Source: an uncultured Muribaculaceae bacterium (lineage in GTDB: Bacteria; Bacteroidota; Bacteroidia; Bacteroidales; Muribaculaceae). Taken from it: DNA of 32,494 nucleotides. Each line of letters starts with the position of its first letter. Within the stretch, counting starts at the first letter, position 1. Under the pieces are notes generated by a model. It saw only the letters and a list, made by a program, of their open reading frames with translations, had not been told where the DNA came from and did no database searches. The position numbers were made by a program, and so were the translations under genes. The stretch covers positions 1 through 32,494 of the forward strand of contig CAJUBM010000015.1 of NCBI GenBank assembly GCA_910584735.1. Direction: 5' to 3'. Below are positions 1 through 6,864 of this stretch, piece by piece.

Positions 1-54
1 GCGCCTCTTCGGGTGGCCTGCCGTCCCGGAGGTCCGGCGCCACTACCATCCGGC
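1..54 (+). repeat. dispersed hairpin repeat, copy 1
   Basis: This stretch recurs at 2544-2597 with a single mismatch and, inverted and shorter, at 2442-2485. It can fold on itself: GTGGC near its centre pairs with GCCAC and the flanking CCG with CGG around a GC-rich loop. It carries no reading frame. It resembles a REP/MITE-like intergenic element, but no transposase or terminal structure is visible and the copy is cut by the window edge. Confidence 0.8.
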
Positions 55-410
55 AACACTAAAGTGACCATGTTTTGATTAAGAGAAGCCTTTGTATATA
101 TTTTGACACAGCCACTCGGATAATGGTTTCCGTTGGAAGATTGGTGTCTCCGAATTATGACACATTACCTTCTCATTATATTATTATGTAGGGTGCCTGA
201 TATTCCTGATATTATTATGTGGGCTGCATATTTTTTTTAGAGGTACCCTCTCCGGGGGGATAAGAGTGATTTCTTTGCCGTGTGAGATGTGATAAAGTGT
301 TAATTAGGCATTGGTTTGTGAGTGGTTTCATAAAAAAACACTACCTTTGCATCCGCGTTACGACAGGGATGTCATTACGCCATCCAATCGTATCCGTTTC
401 TTGATTGAAT
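55..410. other. intergenic region upstream of spt
   Basis: No convincing gene is seen here. It is AT-rich, contains the 12-mer atattattatgt twice about 33 nt apart, a small perfect hairpin AGAGG-tac-CCTCT near 240, and the promoter of the next gene at its right end. The short minus-strand open frame overlapping the spt start has no recognisable protein features. Confidence 0.6.
315..349 (+). promoter_or_regulatory. promoter of spt
   Basis: TACCTTTG at 342-349 matches the Bacteroidetes -7 element TAnnTTTG. The nearest -33-like TTTG is at 315-318, 23 nt upstream, slightly longer than the usual 19-21. Transcription would begin near 356, leaving a leader of about 55 nt before the ATG at 411. Confidence 0.55.
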
Positions 411-1598
411 ATGAAGCTACTCCAAGCTAAACTTGCCAAATATACCGCGCCGCAGCAGGCAAAGGCTGCCGGTGTATATCCATACTTCCGCGCCATATCA
501 TCGGAACAGGAACCTGAAGTAATCATAGAGGGCCGCAAGGTTCTCATGTTCGGTTCGAACTGCTACTCCGGTCTTGTGAGCGATCCGCGTATCAAAGAGG
601 CCGCCATAGAGGCTACACGTAAATATGGTACGGGATGTGCGGGTTCGCCGTTCCTCAACGGTACGCTCGACCTCCACAAACAATTGGAAGCCAGGATTGC
701 GGAATATATAGGTAAGGAAGACGTAATGATTTACTCCACCGGTTTCGAAGTGAATCTCGGCGTGGTGAGCTGCCTTACAGGTCGTGAGGATTATATACTG
801 CGCGATGAGCAGGACCATGCCTCTATTATCGAAGGGTCTCGTTTGTCATTCTCCACTGTGCTGAAATACAAGCATAACGATATGGAGAGCCTGGAGAAAC
901 AACTTCAGCGCTGCGAACCCGACAAGGTGAAGCTCATTGTTACCGATGGCGTATTCTCTATGGAGGGAGATGTTGCCAATCTACCCGAGATAGTGCGTCT
1001 CGCAAAGAAATATGATGCCTCCGTGATGGTTGACGAGGCCCACGGCATCGGCGTGTTCGGCAAAGGTGGTCGCGGCACATGCGATCATTTCGGAGTTACC
1101 GATGATGTTGACCTGATTATGGGAACATTCTCAAAATCGTTCGCATCACTTGGCGGCTTCATAGCCACGGACAAGGAGATTACCAACTATCTGCGTCATC
1201 ATTCACGCTCGTATATCTTCACAGCGTCCATTACCCCCGCTTCCACGGCAGCCGCCCTGAAAGCCATTGATATAATGGAACAGGAACCCGAACGACAGGA
1301 GCATCTGTGGAAGATTACGAACTTCGCCCTTGAAGGATTCCGCGAGATGGGATGTGAAATCGGCCATACCACCACCCCGATTATACCTCTGTTCGTCCGT
1401 GACGATTATAAGACATACCATATCACCCGCGACCTCTTTGACGAGGGGTTGTTTGTCAACCCGGTGGTAACACCGGCGGTGGCTCCACAGGACACCCTTA
1501 TCCGTTTCTCCCTGATGGCCACCCACACAAAGGAACAGGTAGAGTTCGCCCTCGACAAGTTCCGCAAGGTATTCCGCAAGCACGGCCTTATACCCTAA
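411..1598 (+). CDS. spt: serine palmitoyltransferase (alpha-oxoamine synthase)
   Basis: PLP enzyme that condenses L-serine with a long-chain acyl-CoA to 3-ketosphinganine, the committed step of sphingolipid synthesis in Bacteroidales; cytosolic or membrane-associated. The 395-aa product is full length for the family. The PLP-binding lysine is K242 in GTFSKSF, the DEAH motif is at 208-211, and the N-terminus (MKLLQAKLAKYTAPQ) is the one familiar from Bacteroides SPT rather than from 2-amino-3-ketobutyrate CoA ligase (Kbl), the nearest relative. The ATG at 411 is preferred over an in-frame TTG six bases upstream. It is a single-gene unit with its own promoter, followed by tRNA-Leu. Kbl cannot be excluded on motifs alone, but the overall sequence reads as SPT. 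Confidence 0.9.
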   Translation: MKLLQAKLAKYTAPQQAKAAGVYPYFRAISSEQEPEVIIEGRKVLMFGSNCYSGLVSDPRIKEAAIEATRKYGTGCAGSPFLNGTLDLHKQLEARIAEYIGKEDVMIYSTGFEVNLGVVSCLTGREDYILRDEQDHASIIEGSRLSFSTVLKYKHNDMESLEKQLQRCEPDKVKLIVTDGVFSMEGDVANLPEIVRLAKKYDASVMVDEAHGIGVFGKGGRGTCDHFGVTDDVDLIMGTFSKSFASLGGFIATDKEITNYLRHHSRSYIFTASITPASTAAALKAIDIMEQEPERQEHLWKITNFALEGFREMGCEIGHTTTPIIPLFVRDDYKTYHITRDLFDEGLFVNPVVTPAVAPQDTLIRFSLMATHTKEQVEFALDKFRKVFRKHGLIP

Positions 1599-1698
1599 GA
1601 AGATAGGAGTTATCAGGACAAAATAGAAATTCATCAAACTCCACATATATTCCGGCCTGCGGGCGGCATCCTCCCGGATGCTTATCCGTGGCTCAGAA

Positions 1699-1780
1699 GC
1701 GCGAATGGCGTAATTGGTAGCCGCGCCAGACTTAGGATCTGGTGACGCAAGTCGTGGGGGTTCGAGTCCCCCTTCGCGCA
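1699..1780 (+). tRNA. tRNA-Leu (anticodon TAG)
   Basis: A full class II cloverleaf is visible. The acceptor arm GCGCGAA (1699-1705) pairs with TTCGCGC (1773-1779) with discriminator A1780; the anticodon stem CCAGA/TCTGG encloses loop CTTAGGA with anticodon TAG at 1733-1735; a 12-nt class variable arm follows, then a T arm GGGGG-TTCGAGT-CCCCC. TAG reads CUA leucine codons, and the long variable arm agrees with leucine. CCA is not encoded. Confidence 0.96.
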
Positions 1781-1783
1781 CAT

Positions 1784-1827
1784 ACAGTTCCATGTAACTT
1801 AGCAAGTTACATGGAACTGTCTTTTTC
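1784..1827 (+). terminator. rho-independent terminator after tRNA-Leu
   Basis: A perfect 17-bp stem (1784-1800 with 1804-1820) and a 3-nt loop are followed directly by CTTTTTC. It lies four bases after the tRNA, so it ends the tRNA transcript. Confidence 0.93.
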
Positions 1828-2064
1828 TAATAACCAACCAAAAAGCAACGATTGGGTAATAACATTACTTTTTCTTCCTCAGATAAAGAATTAGCGATAT
1901 TTATACTTGGTTTAGTTTTGCTTCCTTTGTTTTCATATCTCGGATTTTGTTTTGCTTTGAATTTAATTATTAAGATTTTTTAATAATATGTATCCATCGA
2001 TATTCGTGTCTCGGATAGCGGTTTGTGTCTTAAAATTTTTTATATTTGCAAAAACATTAGGCTT
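1828..2064. other. AT-rich intergenic region
   Basis: No gene is seen. The region is strongly AT-rich. TATATTTG at 2041-2048 fits the -7 consensus for the small gene that follows; the TTTG at 2022-2025 is only 15 nt upstream of it, so the -33 partner is doubtful. Confidence 0.45.
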
Positions 2065-2298
2065 ATGTGGGACATAATCGGGAATATAATAGGTATCACC
2101 TTGTTTATTGCCATATTTGGTGCAGGGTTATGGCTTGTTGTGGGAATGTATGTGGTATATGATGAGCCGGAGCCGGAATCCGATATAAAGACAATCGAAA
2201 TAACGCTGACTGTTGTCAAAGATAAGGACAGGGCCGAAAATAAGGCTGGGGGAGGAGGCGTAGAAAACAATTCCGAAGAAAAAACAAAGGCGGTTTGA
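2065..2298 (+). CDS. small single-span membrane protein, unknown function
   Basis: 77 aa. Residues about 4-29 form one hydrophobic span (IIGNIIGITLFIAIFGAGLW region). A short acidic stretch (DEPEPESD), a charged segment with alternating Ile/Thr, and a Gly/Glu/Lys-rich tail ending EEKTKAV follow. The ATG at 2065 is chosen because it begins just before the span and lies shortly downstream of TATATTTG; the frame stays open 42 nt further upstream only with a TTG start. No family was recognised. It stands alone between two terminators in a decayed strip, so it may be an accessory remnant or a genuine orphan small gene. Confidence 0.6.
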   Translation: MWDIIGNIIGITLFIAIFGAGLWLVVGMYVVYDEPEPESDIKTIEITLTVVKDKDRAENKAGGGGVENNSEEKTKAV

Positions 2299-2300
2299 AA

Positions 2301-2328
2301 AGGCGGGACTGGCACCCGTCTTTTTTTC
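2301..2328 (+). terminator. terminator, probably bidirectional
   Basis: Stem CGGG/CCCG around ACTGGCA, extended by a few pairs, with seven or more T residues after it on the plus strand and a TTTTC run after it on the minus strand. It ends the 77-aa gene and would also have served the minus-strand gene whose 3' end survives next to it. Confidence 0.75.
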
Positions 2329-2330
2329 GT

Positions 2331-2438
2331 CTACATGTTCATCTCGTCCCCTAACCGTTGAACTAACTCCTCGAAGCGTTTCCTTTTTTCCTCGGCTGTG
2401 AGTTTCGGGGCTTCCTTCTCAGGGACGGCTTTCTTACT
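2331..2438 (-). pseudogene. C-terminal remnant of a minus-strand gene
   Basis: On the minus strand this reads 35 residues, SKKAVPEKEAPKLTAEE followed by KRKRFEELVQRLGDEMNM and a TAG stop. It is a charged, helical, protein-like tail with no start codon of its own. Going upstream, an in-frame TAA appears immediately, at the point where the dispersed repeat begins (2442). The simplest reading is that the rest of the gene was lost when the repeat or a larger element replaced it. The family is not recognisable from this tail. Confidence 0.5.
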
Positions 2439-2441
2439 TTA

Positions 2442-2485
2442 TAGTGGCGCCGGACCTCCGGGACGGCAGGCCACCAGAATAGGCG
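2442..2485 (-). repeat. dispersed hairpin repeat, inverted copy
   Basis: Reverse complement of about 44 nt of the repeats at 1-54 and 2544-2597 with about two mismatches. It ends at GGCGCCACTA, after which it diverges from the other two. It lies 58 nt from copy 3 and in opposite orientation, so the two could form a long stem. Confidence 0.8.
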
Positions 2486-2494
2486 AAGTCGGAG

Positions 2495-2514
2495 AATAGT
2501 CAACTATTTTTTTT
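2495..2514 (+). terminator. small hairpin with T-run between inverted repeats
   Basis: AATAGT-ca-ACTATT is followed by a run of T residues. It resembles a weak intrinsic terminator in the 58-nt spacer between the two inverted repeat copies. Confidence 0.4.
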
Positions 2515-2543
2515 GATAGGATGTTAGCATTTTTGATTCTGCT

Positions 2544-2597
2544 GCGCCTCTTCGGGTGGCCTGCCGTCCCGGAGGTTCGGCGCCACTACCATCCGGC
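2544..2597 (+). repeat. dispersed hairpin repeat, copy 3
   Basis: 54 nt identical to 1-54 except for one C/T difference (GGTTCGG against GGTCCGG). Both copies end at ACTACCATCCGGC, after which they diverge, so this marks a probable element boundary. Confidence 0.85.
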
Positions 2598-2617
2598 TAC
2601 TATAACTATAAAGCAAA

Positions 2618-2663
2618 GGCGGTGTGTAAAAAAAAATTGAATTTTGACACACCGCCATTTTTC
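2618..2663 (+). terminator. terminator-like hairpin
   Basis: A perfect 10-bp stem GGCGGTGTGT (2618-2627) pairs with ACACACCGCC (2647-2656) across an A-rich 19-nt loop, followed by ATTTTTCG. No intact gene ends here, so it may be a leftover of a lost transcription unit. Confidence 0.55.
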
Positions 2664-2748
2664 GTGTGGTTGCGAAGAAATCGATGATTTTTTTCATGAT
2701 GAGGTGACGTTATGCGCCAAATACGGTTATCTGATACCATATAAGTGA

Positions 2749-2922
2749 ATGCATAAAGATATCGGAGATATGGTAGGATTATTTACTCTTGCTAACGACA
2801 TACTATCTTTAGAGTACGAAGACATGATAGGCTTCCCCAGTTTGGCGGATGAATATTGTGATTTTTGTACGCCTGCCTGTTTTGTAGGGGATAGGAAGTA
2901 TAATTCGAGTTGGGGGCTGTAG
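2749..2922 (+). CDS. possible 57-aa cysteine-containing small ORF
   Basis: ATG at 2749 opens a 57-residue frame beginning MHKDIGDMVGLF and containing YCDFCTPACF, three cysteines within nine residues. The same frame continues upstream past a TGA (2746-2748) for 35 more protein-like residues (CGCEEIDDFFHDEVTL is part of it) with no usual start, bounded by a TGA at 2638. It could be a small gene, or the interrupted relic of a longer one. No family recognised and no good promoter seen. Confidence 0.25.
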   Translation: MHKDIGDMVGLFTLANDILSLEYEDMIGFPSLADEYCDFCTPACFVGDRKYNSSWGL

Positions 2923-2938
2923 GTATTTTTAAATTATT

Positions 2939-2969
2939 TTTGGATAGTTTGGGAAATATGCTAATTTTG
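2939..2969 (+). promoter_or_regulatory. promoter of nfnAB
   Basis: TTTG at 2939-2942, 19 nt, then TAATTTTG at 2962-2969: an exact match to the Bacteroidetes -33/-7 consensus. It predicts a start near 2976 and a leader of about 60 nt to the ATG at 3035. Confidence 0.82.
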
Positions 2970-3034
2970 CAACCGAATCATCGTGGGGCCTCCTGACAAT
3001 TGCCTTGCGGTGGGAAAAGTTACATAATTTAGCT

Positions 3035-3811
3035 ATGAACAGGATTTTAGAGAAACGTCATTTCTCGGAGAATGTGGTGCAGCTTGTAGTGGAGGCGCCG
3101 CTGATTGCCCGCGCCCGAAAACCGGGGCACTTCGTAATTGTGATTTGCGATGAAAAAGGGGAACGTATCCCCCTGACAATCTCGGATGCCGATACCTCCA
3201 AAGGGACTATAACCTTGGTGATACAGGCCATCGGAGAGTCTACACGCCAGATTTGCGCCAAAGAACCGGGAGAGTATCTTCACGATGTGGTCGGACCGCT
3301 TGGCCGGGCCACGCATATCGAGAACTTCGGCACCGTGGTATGTTGCGGCGGCGGAGTGGGCGTTGCTCCGCTCCTGCCTATTATTCGCGCCATGAAGGCT
3401 GCCGGCAACCGGGTTATATCGGTGCTTGCCGCCCGCACCAAGGACCTCATAATCCTTGAAGACCAGGTACGTGAATCTTCCGATGAGGTTATTATAATGA
3501 CCGATGACGGTTCTTATGGCACCAAAGGACTCGTAACCAAAGGTGTAGAAGGCGTGATAAACCGCGAGAAGGTGGATATGGTGGTTACCATAGGCCCGGC
3601 GGTGATGATGAAATTCGTAAGCCTGCTCACCAAGAAATACGAGGTGCCTACCGTGGCATCGCTGAACACCATCATGGTTGACGGCACAGGGATGTGTGGC
3701 GCATGCCGTGTGACGGTTGGAGGCAAGACACGCTTCGTGTGTGTCGACGGCCCTGAGTTCGATGCCCACCAGGTAGACTTCGATGAGATGATTATGCGTC
3801 TTCGCGGCTGA
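3035..3811 (+). CDS. nfnA: NADH-dependent ferredoxin:NADP+ oxidoreductase small subunit
   Basis: 258-aa flavoprotein of the dihydroorotate-dehydrogenase electron-transfer/sulfide dehydrogenase family. With the next gene it forms Nfn, a cytosolic complex that bifurcates electrons among NADPH, NAD+ and ferredoxin. Visible motifs are the FAD-binding RIPLTI (44-49), nucleotide-binding GGGVGVAP (105-112) and the C-terminal [2Fe-2S] site with D216, C221, C224 and C236 in DGTGMCGACR to FVC. The ATG at 3035 is chosen over a TTG 30 nt upstream because it gives the family's usual N-terminus (MNRILEKRHFSE) and leaves room for the promoter. PyrK is the main alternative, but the adjacent GltD-like subunit and absence of pyrD favour Nfn. 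Confidence 0.9.
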   Translation: MNRILEKRHFSENVVQLVVEAPLIARARKPGHFVIVICDEKGERIPLTISDADTSKGTITLVIQAIGESTRQICAKEPGEYLHDVVGPLGRATHIENFGTVVCCGGGVGVAPLLPIIRAMKAAGNRVISVLAARTKDLIILEDQVRESSDEVIIMTDDGSYGTKGLVTKGVEGVINREKVDMVVTIGPAVMMKFVSLLTKKYEVPTVASLNTIMVDGTGMCGACRVTVGGKTRFVCVDGPEFDAHQVDFDEMIMRLRG

Positions 3812-3863
3812 TTGCTGCGGCGTGGAAACTTTAAATATAAACAAAAGAAACCTACGTAGTATC

Positions 3864-5339
3864 ATGGAAACAATATCGCCCCGTGACGCACAGTGGCGCG
3901 AAGAACTGCGCAAATCGATTCCTGTAAAGCAGCGTACCTCCATTCCGCGCTGCCAGATGCCCTCGTTGGACGCGGCCTACCGCGTTACCTGCAACGAGGA
4001 GGTGAACCAGGGCCTGAGCCAGGAACAGGCCGTAGTGGAGGCTACACGATGCCTTGACTGCCCGGATCCCCAGTGTGTCACCGGCTGCCCGGTAAGCATC
4101 AACATCCCCGGATTTATAAAGAATATAGAGCGCGGCGAGTTCGGCCAGGCGGCTGAAGTGCTGCGCGAGACATCGGCCCTTCCTGCTGTGTGCGGACGTG
4201 TGTGCCCGCAGGAAAAGCAGTGCGAGAGCCGCTGTATATACAATAAGATGAAGAAAGCACCCGTTGCCATAGGGTATCTCGAGCGTTTCGCCGCCGATAC
4301 GGCCAACGCGGCTCTTCGTTCGGGCGCGCCTCAGCCGGAACTTCCTGCAGAGGAGGCATCAAATGGCGTTAAGGTGGCCGTCGTGGGCTCGGGGCCTGCC
4401 GGACTTTCTTTTGCCGGCGATATGGCACGGCGCGGCTACAAGGTGCATGTTTTCGAGGCATTGCATGAAATCGGAGGTGTGCTGAAATATGGTATTCCCG
4501 AGTTCCGTCTACCCAACGAGGTGGTTGACATAGAGATAGAGGCTCTTCGTAAGATGGGTGTCGAATTCATGGCCAACTGTGTGGTAGGCAAAACTATGGG
4601 CTATGACGACCTTCTCAATGAGGGCTTCCGTGGAGTGTTTGTGGCCTCGGGTGCCGGACTGCCTCGTTTCATGGGTATTCCCGGAGAGAATTTTGTCGGG
4701 GTGATGTCATCGAACGAATATCTCACGCGTGTTAACCTTATGGGTGCCGGTCGCCCCGGATGGGCCACGCCGGTATTGAAAGGACATCGCGTCGCCGTGA
4801 TAGGTGGTGGTAATACGGCTATGGACTCATGCCGTACGGCAAGACGTATGGGGGCCGAGGAGGTCTATATTGTATATCGCCGTAGCGAAGAGGAGATGCC
4901 AGCACGTGTCGAGGAGGTGATCCATGCCAAGGAGGAGGGGGTGACCTTCCTTACGCTGCATAACCCTGTGGAATATCTTTCTGATGAGAAAGGGCATGTA
5001 AGCGCCATGCGTCTGCAACGTATGACACTCGGTGAGCCTGACGCTTCCGGGCGTCGTAGCCCGGTACCTGTTGAGGGGGATATTGTAGAGATGCCTGTAG
5101 ACGAGGTTATCGTAAGTGTCGGGGTGTCTCCCAATCCGCTTATCCCCAATTCGATAGATGGTCTGGATGTGACGCGTAAGGGTACACTCGTTGTCAATGA
5201 CGAGACGCTTGAGACCACTCTGCCTCTGCTCTTCGCCGGAGGAGATATTGTGCGTGGCGGTGCTACTGTAATCCTTGCCATGGGTGACGGACGCAGAGCG
5301 GCTGCTGCTATGCACGAGAAACTGTCACAGGCCGAATAG
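3864..5339 (+). CDS. nfnB: NADH-dependent ferredoxin:NADP+ oxidoreductase large subunit (GltD-like)
   Basis: 491-aa iron-sulfur flavoprotein. The N-terminal ferredoxin-like domain has two cysteine sets for [4Fe-4S] clusters (C63, C66, C71, C75 and C110, C114, C120, C124). An FAD Rossmann motif GSGPAG is at 175-180 and an NAD(P) motif GGGNTA at 314-319, and the usual C-terminal FAD segment ends in MGDGRRAAAAM. The ATG at 3864 is preferred; a GTG at 3822 is also in frame but extends into the nfnA junction. It follows nfnA by 52 nt on the same transcript. Such proteins are often annotated as glutamate synthase small subunit, but no large glutamate synthase gene is present and the pairing with nfnA indicates Nfn. 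Confidence 0.9.
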   Translation: METISPRDAQWREELRKSIPVKQRTSIPRCQMPSLDAAYRVTCNEEVNQGLSQEQAVVEATRCLDCPDPQCVTGCPVSINIPGFIKNIERGEFGQAAEVLRETSALPAVCGRVCPQEKQCESRCIYNKMKKAPVAIGYLERFAADTANAALRSGAPQPELPAEEASNGVKVAVVGSGPAGLSFAGDMARRGYKVHVFEALHEIGGVLKYGIPEFRLPNEVVDIEIEALRKMGVEFMANCVVGKTMGYDDLLNEGFRGVFVASGAGLPRFMGIPGENFVGVMSSNEYLTRVNLMGAGRPGWATPVLKGHRVAVIGGGNTAMDSCRTARRMGAEEVYIVYRRSEEEMPARVEEVIHAKEEGVTFLTLHNPVEYLSDEKGHVSAMRLQRMTLGEPDASGRRSPVPVEGDIVEMPVDEVIVSVGVSPNPLIPNSIDGLDVTRKGTLVVNDETLETTLPLLFAGGDIVRGGATVILAMGDGRRAAAAMHEKLSQAE

Positions 5340-5397
5340 GAAACTTTAAGCAACTGTTCAAAAATATTTATATAAACAGGTCGAAATTATAAATGCC

Positions 5398-6606
5398 ATG
5401 AGCGACAAATTGACTATAGGAGAGGTGTACCGCGCACAGATGGAGTTGCGCGATATCGCCCGCCACCCTAAGATAATCGGCCCTACGAATCTGTCGGACA
5501 AATGCCAGATTTATCTTAAGCCTGAGAACTTGCAACATACGGGTGCCTTCAAACTGCGCGGCGCCGCATATAAGATTTCGCAGCTTACTCCTGAGGAAAA
5601 AGCCAAGGGAGTGATAGCTTGTTCTGCCGGCAACCATGCGCAGGGTGTGGCTCTGAGCGCTACCCGCAACGGCATAAAATCTCTGATCTGTCTGCCCCAG
5701 GGGGCTCCGATTTCAAAGATAGAGGCCACCAAGCGTTTAGGAGCCGAGGTATGCCTTGTGCCGGGCGTTTATGACGATGCCTATGCAAAGGCTCTCCAAC
5801 TCAGGGACGAGCATGGATATACGTTCGTACACCCCTTCAACGACCCCCTCGTTATTGCCGGACAGGGCACTATCGGGTTGGAGGTGCTTGAGGAGATGCC
5901 TGATGTCGAGGCTATAGTAGTGCCTGTGGGCGGTGGCGGCCTTGTGGCCGGTATAGCGTTTGCTGTCAAAACGCTGCGTCCCGATATCAAGGTCTACGGT
6001 GTACAGGCCGCAGGCGCTGCCTCTATGGTGGAATCAGTCCACAAGGGGGAGCGTGTGCACCTGGATTCGGTGCATACCATTGCCGATGGTATCGCTGTCA
6101 AGGAGCCGGGCGACCTTACATTCGAGCTTTGTTCGGAATATGTCGATGAGATGGTGGCGGTCACCGATGATGAGATTGCCGGGGCCATCCTTGCCCTCAT
6201 AGAGAAGCAGAAACTTGTGGCCGAGGGTGCAGGTGCGGCAGCGGTGGCTGCAGCAATGTACGGCCATATTCCCGTGGATGGCAAGAAAGTGGTCTGCATA
6301 GTCTCCGGCGGCAACATCGATGTGAATATCTTGAACAGGGTTATTGCCCGTGGCCTTGCTAAGAACGGGCGTACTTGCCAGTTTGAGCTTGAGGTTGATG
6401 ATAAGCCGGGTGTTCTTTCATCTGTGCTTAAGATTGTTGCCGACCAGGGCGGTAATATATTGTCTGTGAACCATGAGCGTGTGGCTGCGGCCACTCAGGT
6501 GAACGCCTGTGTGCTCCATCTGGAACTGGAAACCCTTGATGCCTCGCATATAGAGCGTATCCGTAAGGCTCTCGCTGATGCCGGATTCCCGGTAAAGGAA
6601 AATTAA
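5398..6606 (+). CDS. ilvA: threonine ammonia-lyase with C-terminal ACT domain
   Basis: PLP enzyme that deaminates threonine to 2-oxobutyrate, the entry to isoleucine synthesis or threonine catabolism. The 402-aa product has the PLP lysine K52 in TGAFKLRGA, the SAGNHAQG substrate loop at 76-83, and the glycine loop PVGGGGLVAGI (about 176-186). Residues about 327-402 form one ACT domain (DDKPGVLSSV). This single-ACT layout of about 400 aa is the form common in Bacteroidetes and Firmicutes, shorter than E. coli IlvA, which has two ACT-like modules. It follows nfnB by 58 nt with no clear promoter, so it may share its transcript. Confidence 0.93.
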   Translation: MSDKLTIGEVYRAQMELRDIARHPKIIGPTNLSDKCQIYLKPENLQHTGAFKLRGAAYKISQLTPEEKAKGVIACSAGNHAQGVALSATRNGIKSLICLPQGAPISKIEATKRLGAEVCLVPGVYDDAYAKALQLRDEHGYTFVHPFNDPLVIAGQGTIGLEVLEEMPDVEAIVVPVGGGGLVAGIAFAVKTLRPDIKVYGVQAAGAASMVESVHKGERVHLDSVHTIADGIAVKEPGDLTFELCSEYVDEMVAVTDDEIAGAILALIEKQKLVAEGAGAAAVAAAMYGHIPVDGKKVVCIVSGGNIDVNILNRVIARGLAKNGRTCQFELEVDDKPGVLSSVLKIVADQGGNILSVNHERVAAATQVNACVLHLELETLDASHIERIRKALADAGFPVKEN

Positions 6607-6622
6607 GGAAGGTTACATCAGT

Positions 6623-6680
6623 ACACAACAAAGGGGGCATGTCAGAACTCATTTCTTTTGACATGCCCCCTTTGCTGTGT
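6623..6680. terminator. convergent terminator between ilvA and the cyd-cdaA unit
   Basis: A 22-bp stem (6623-6644 with 6659-6680) with one mismatch and a 14-nt loop containing a T-rich run. It sits three bases from the stop of the converging minus-strand gene and 16 after ilvA, so it can end transcripts from both sides. Confidence 0.85.
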
Positions 6681-6682
6681 GG

Positions 6683-6847
6683 TTATGACTTTTTATTTCC
6701 GTGGAGGTTTGTGACTAAATTAATGAGGCCGACACACAGGAAGATGATTCCGAGAGCCATCCGTCCGTATGCGAGATATAGGAGCAGGCCGCACAGCATG
6801 GTCACTATTCCGCATATAACACTGATATGGGTCTTGGTTATTTTCAT
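6683..6847 (-). CDS. small two-span membrane protein downstream of cdaA
   Basis: 54 aa beginning MKITKTHISVICGI. Two hydrophobic stretches (about 7-25 and 29-46, IIFLCVGLINLV in the second) are joined by a short turn with YGRM, and the tail is NLHGNKKS. The ATG at 6847 lies 17 nt after the cdaA stop, the normal spacing for this unit. The frame stays open further into cdaA, but that extension is Arg/His-rich and looks like antiphase cdaA sequence. Position suggests a membrane partner of CdaA, in line with the role of other CdaA neighbours (for example CdaR in Firmicutes), but this is inference and no homology to CdaR is seen. Confidence 0.65.
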   Translation of the reverse strand: MKITKTHISVICGIVTMLCGLLLYLAYGRMALGIIFLCVGLINLVTNLHGNKKS

Positions 6848-6864
6848 CTCGGGAAAGTGGATTC

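Noticed and set aside
2040..2315. Minus-strand proline/serine-rich frame opposite the 77-aa gene
   Set aside because: The plus-strand frame has a clear membrane span and promoter-like signal; the minus frame looks like the complement of its charged tail and crosses the terminator.
1699..2597. Complete integrative element at tRNA-Leu
   Set aside because: No integrase, attL/attR repeat of the tRNA 3' end, or mobilisation gene was seen; only a decayed strip remains.
3047..3943. Minus-strand open frame of 298 codons opposite nfnA and the start of nfnB
   Set aside because: Antisense to well-recognised genes; composition (His/Arg/Tyr-rich) is that of a shadow frame.
3864..5339. Glutamate synthase small subunit (GltD) in a GOGAT pair
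   Set aside because: No large subunit gene is near, and it directly follows an NfnA-type subunit.
6683..6847. CydX-like accessory subunit of cytochrome bd
   Set aside because: CydX is a single-span peptide next to cydB. This protein has two spans and lies two genes away, after cdaA.
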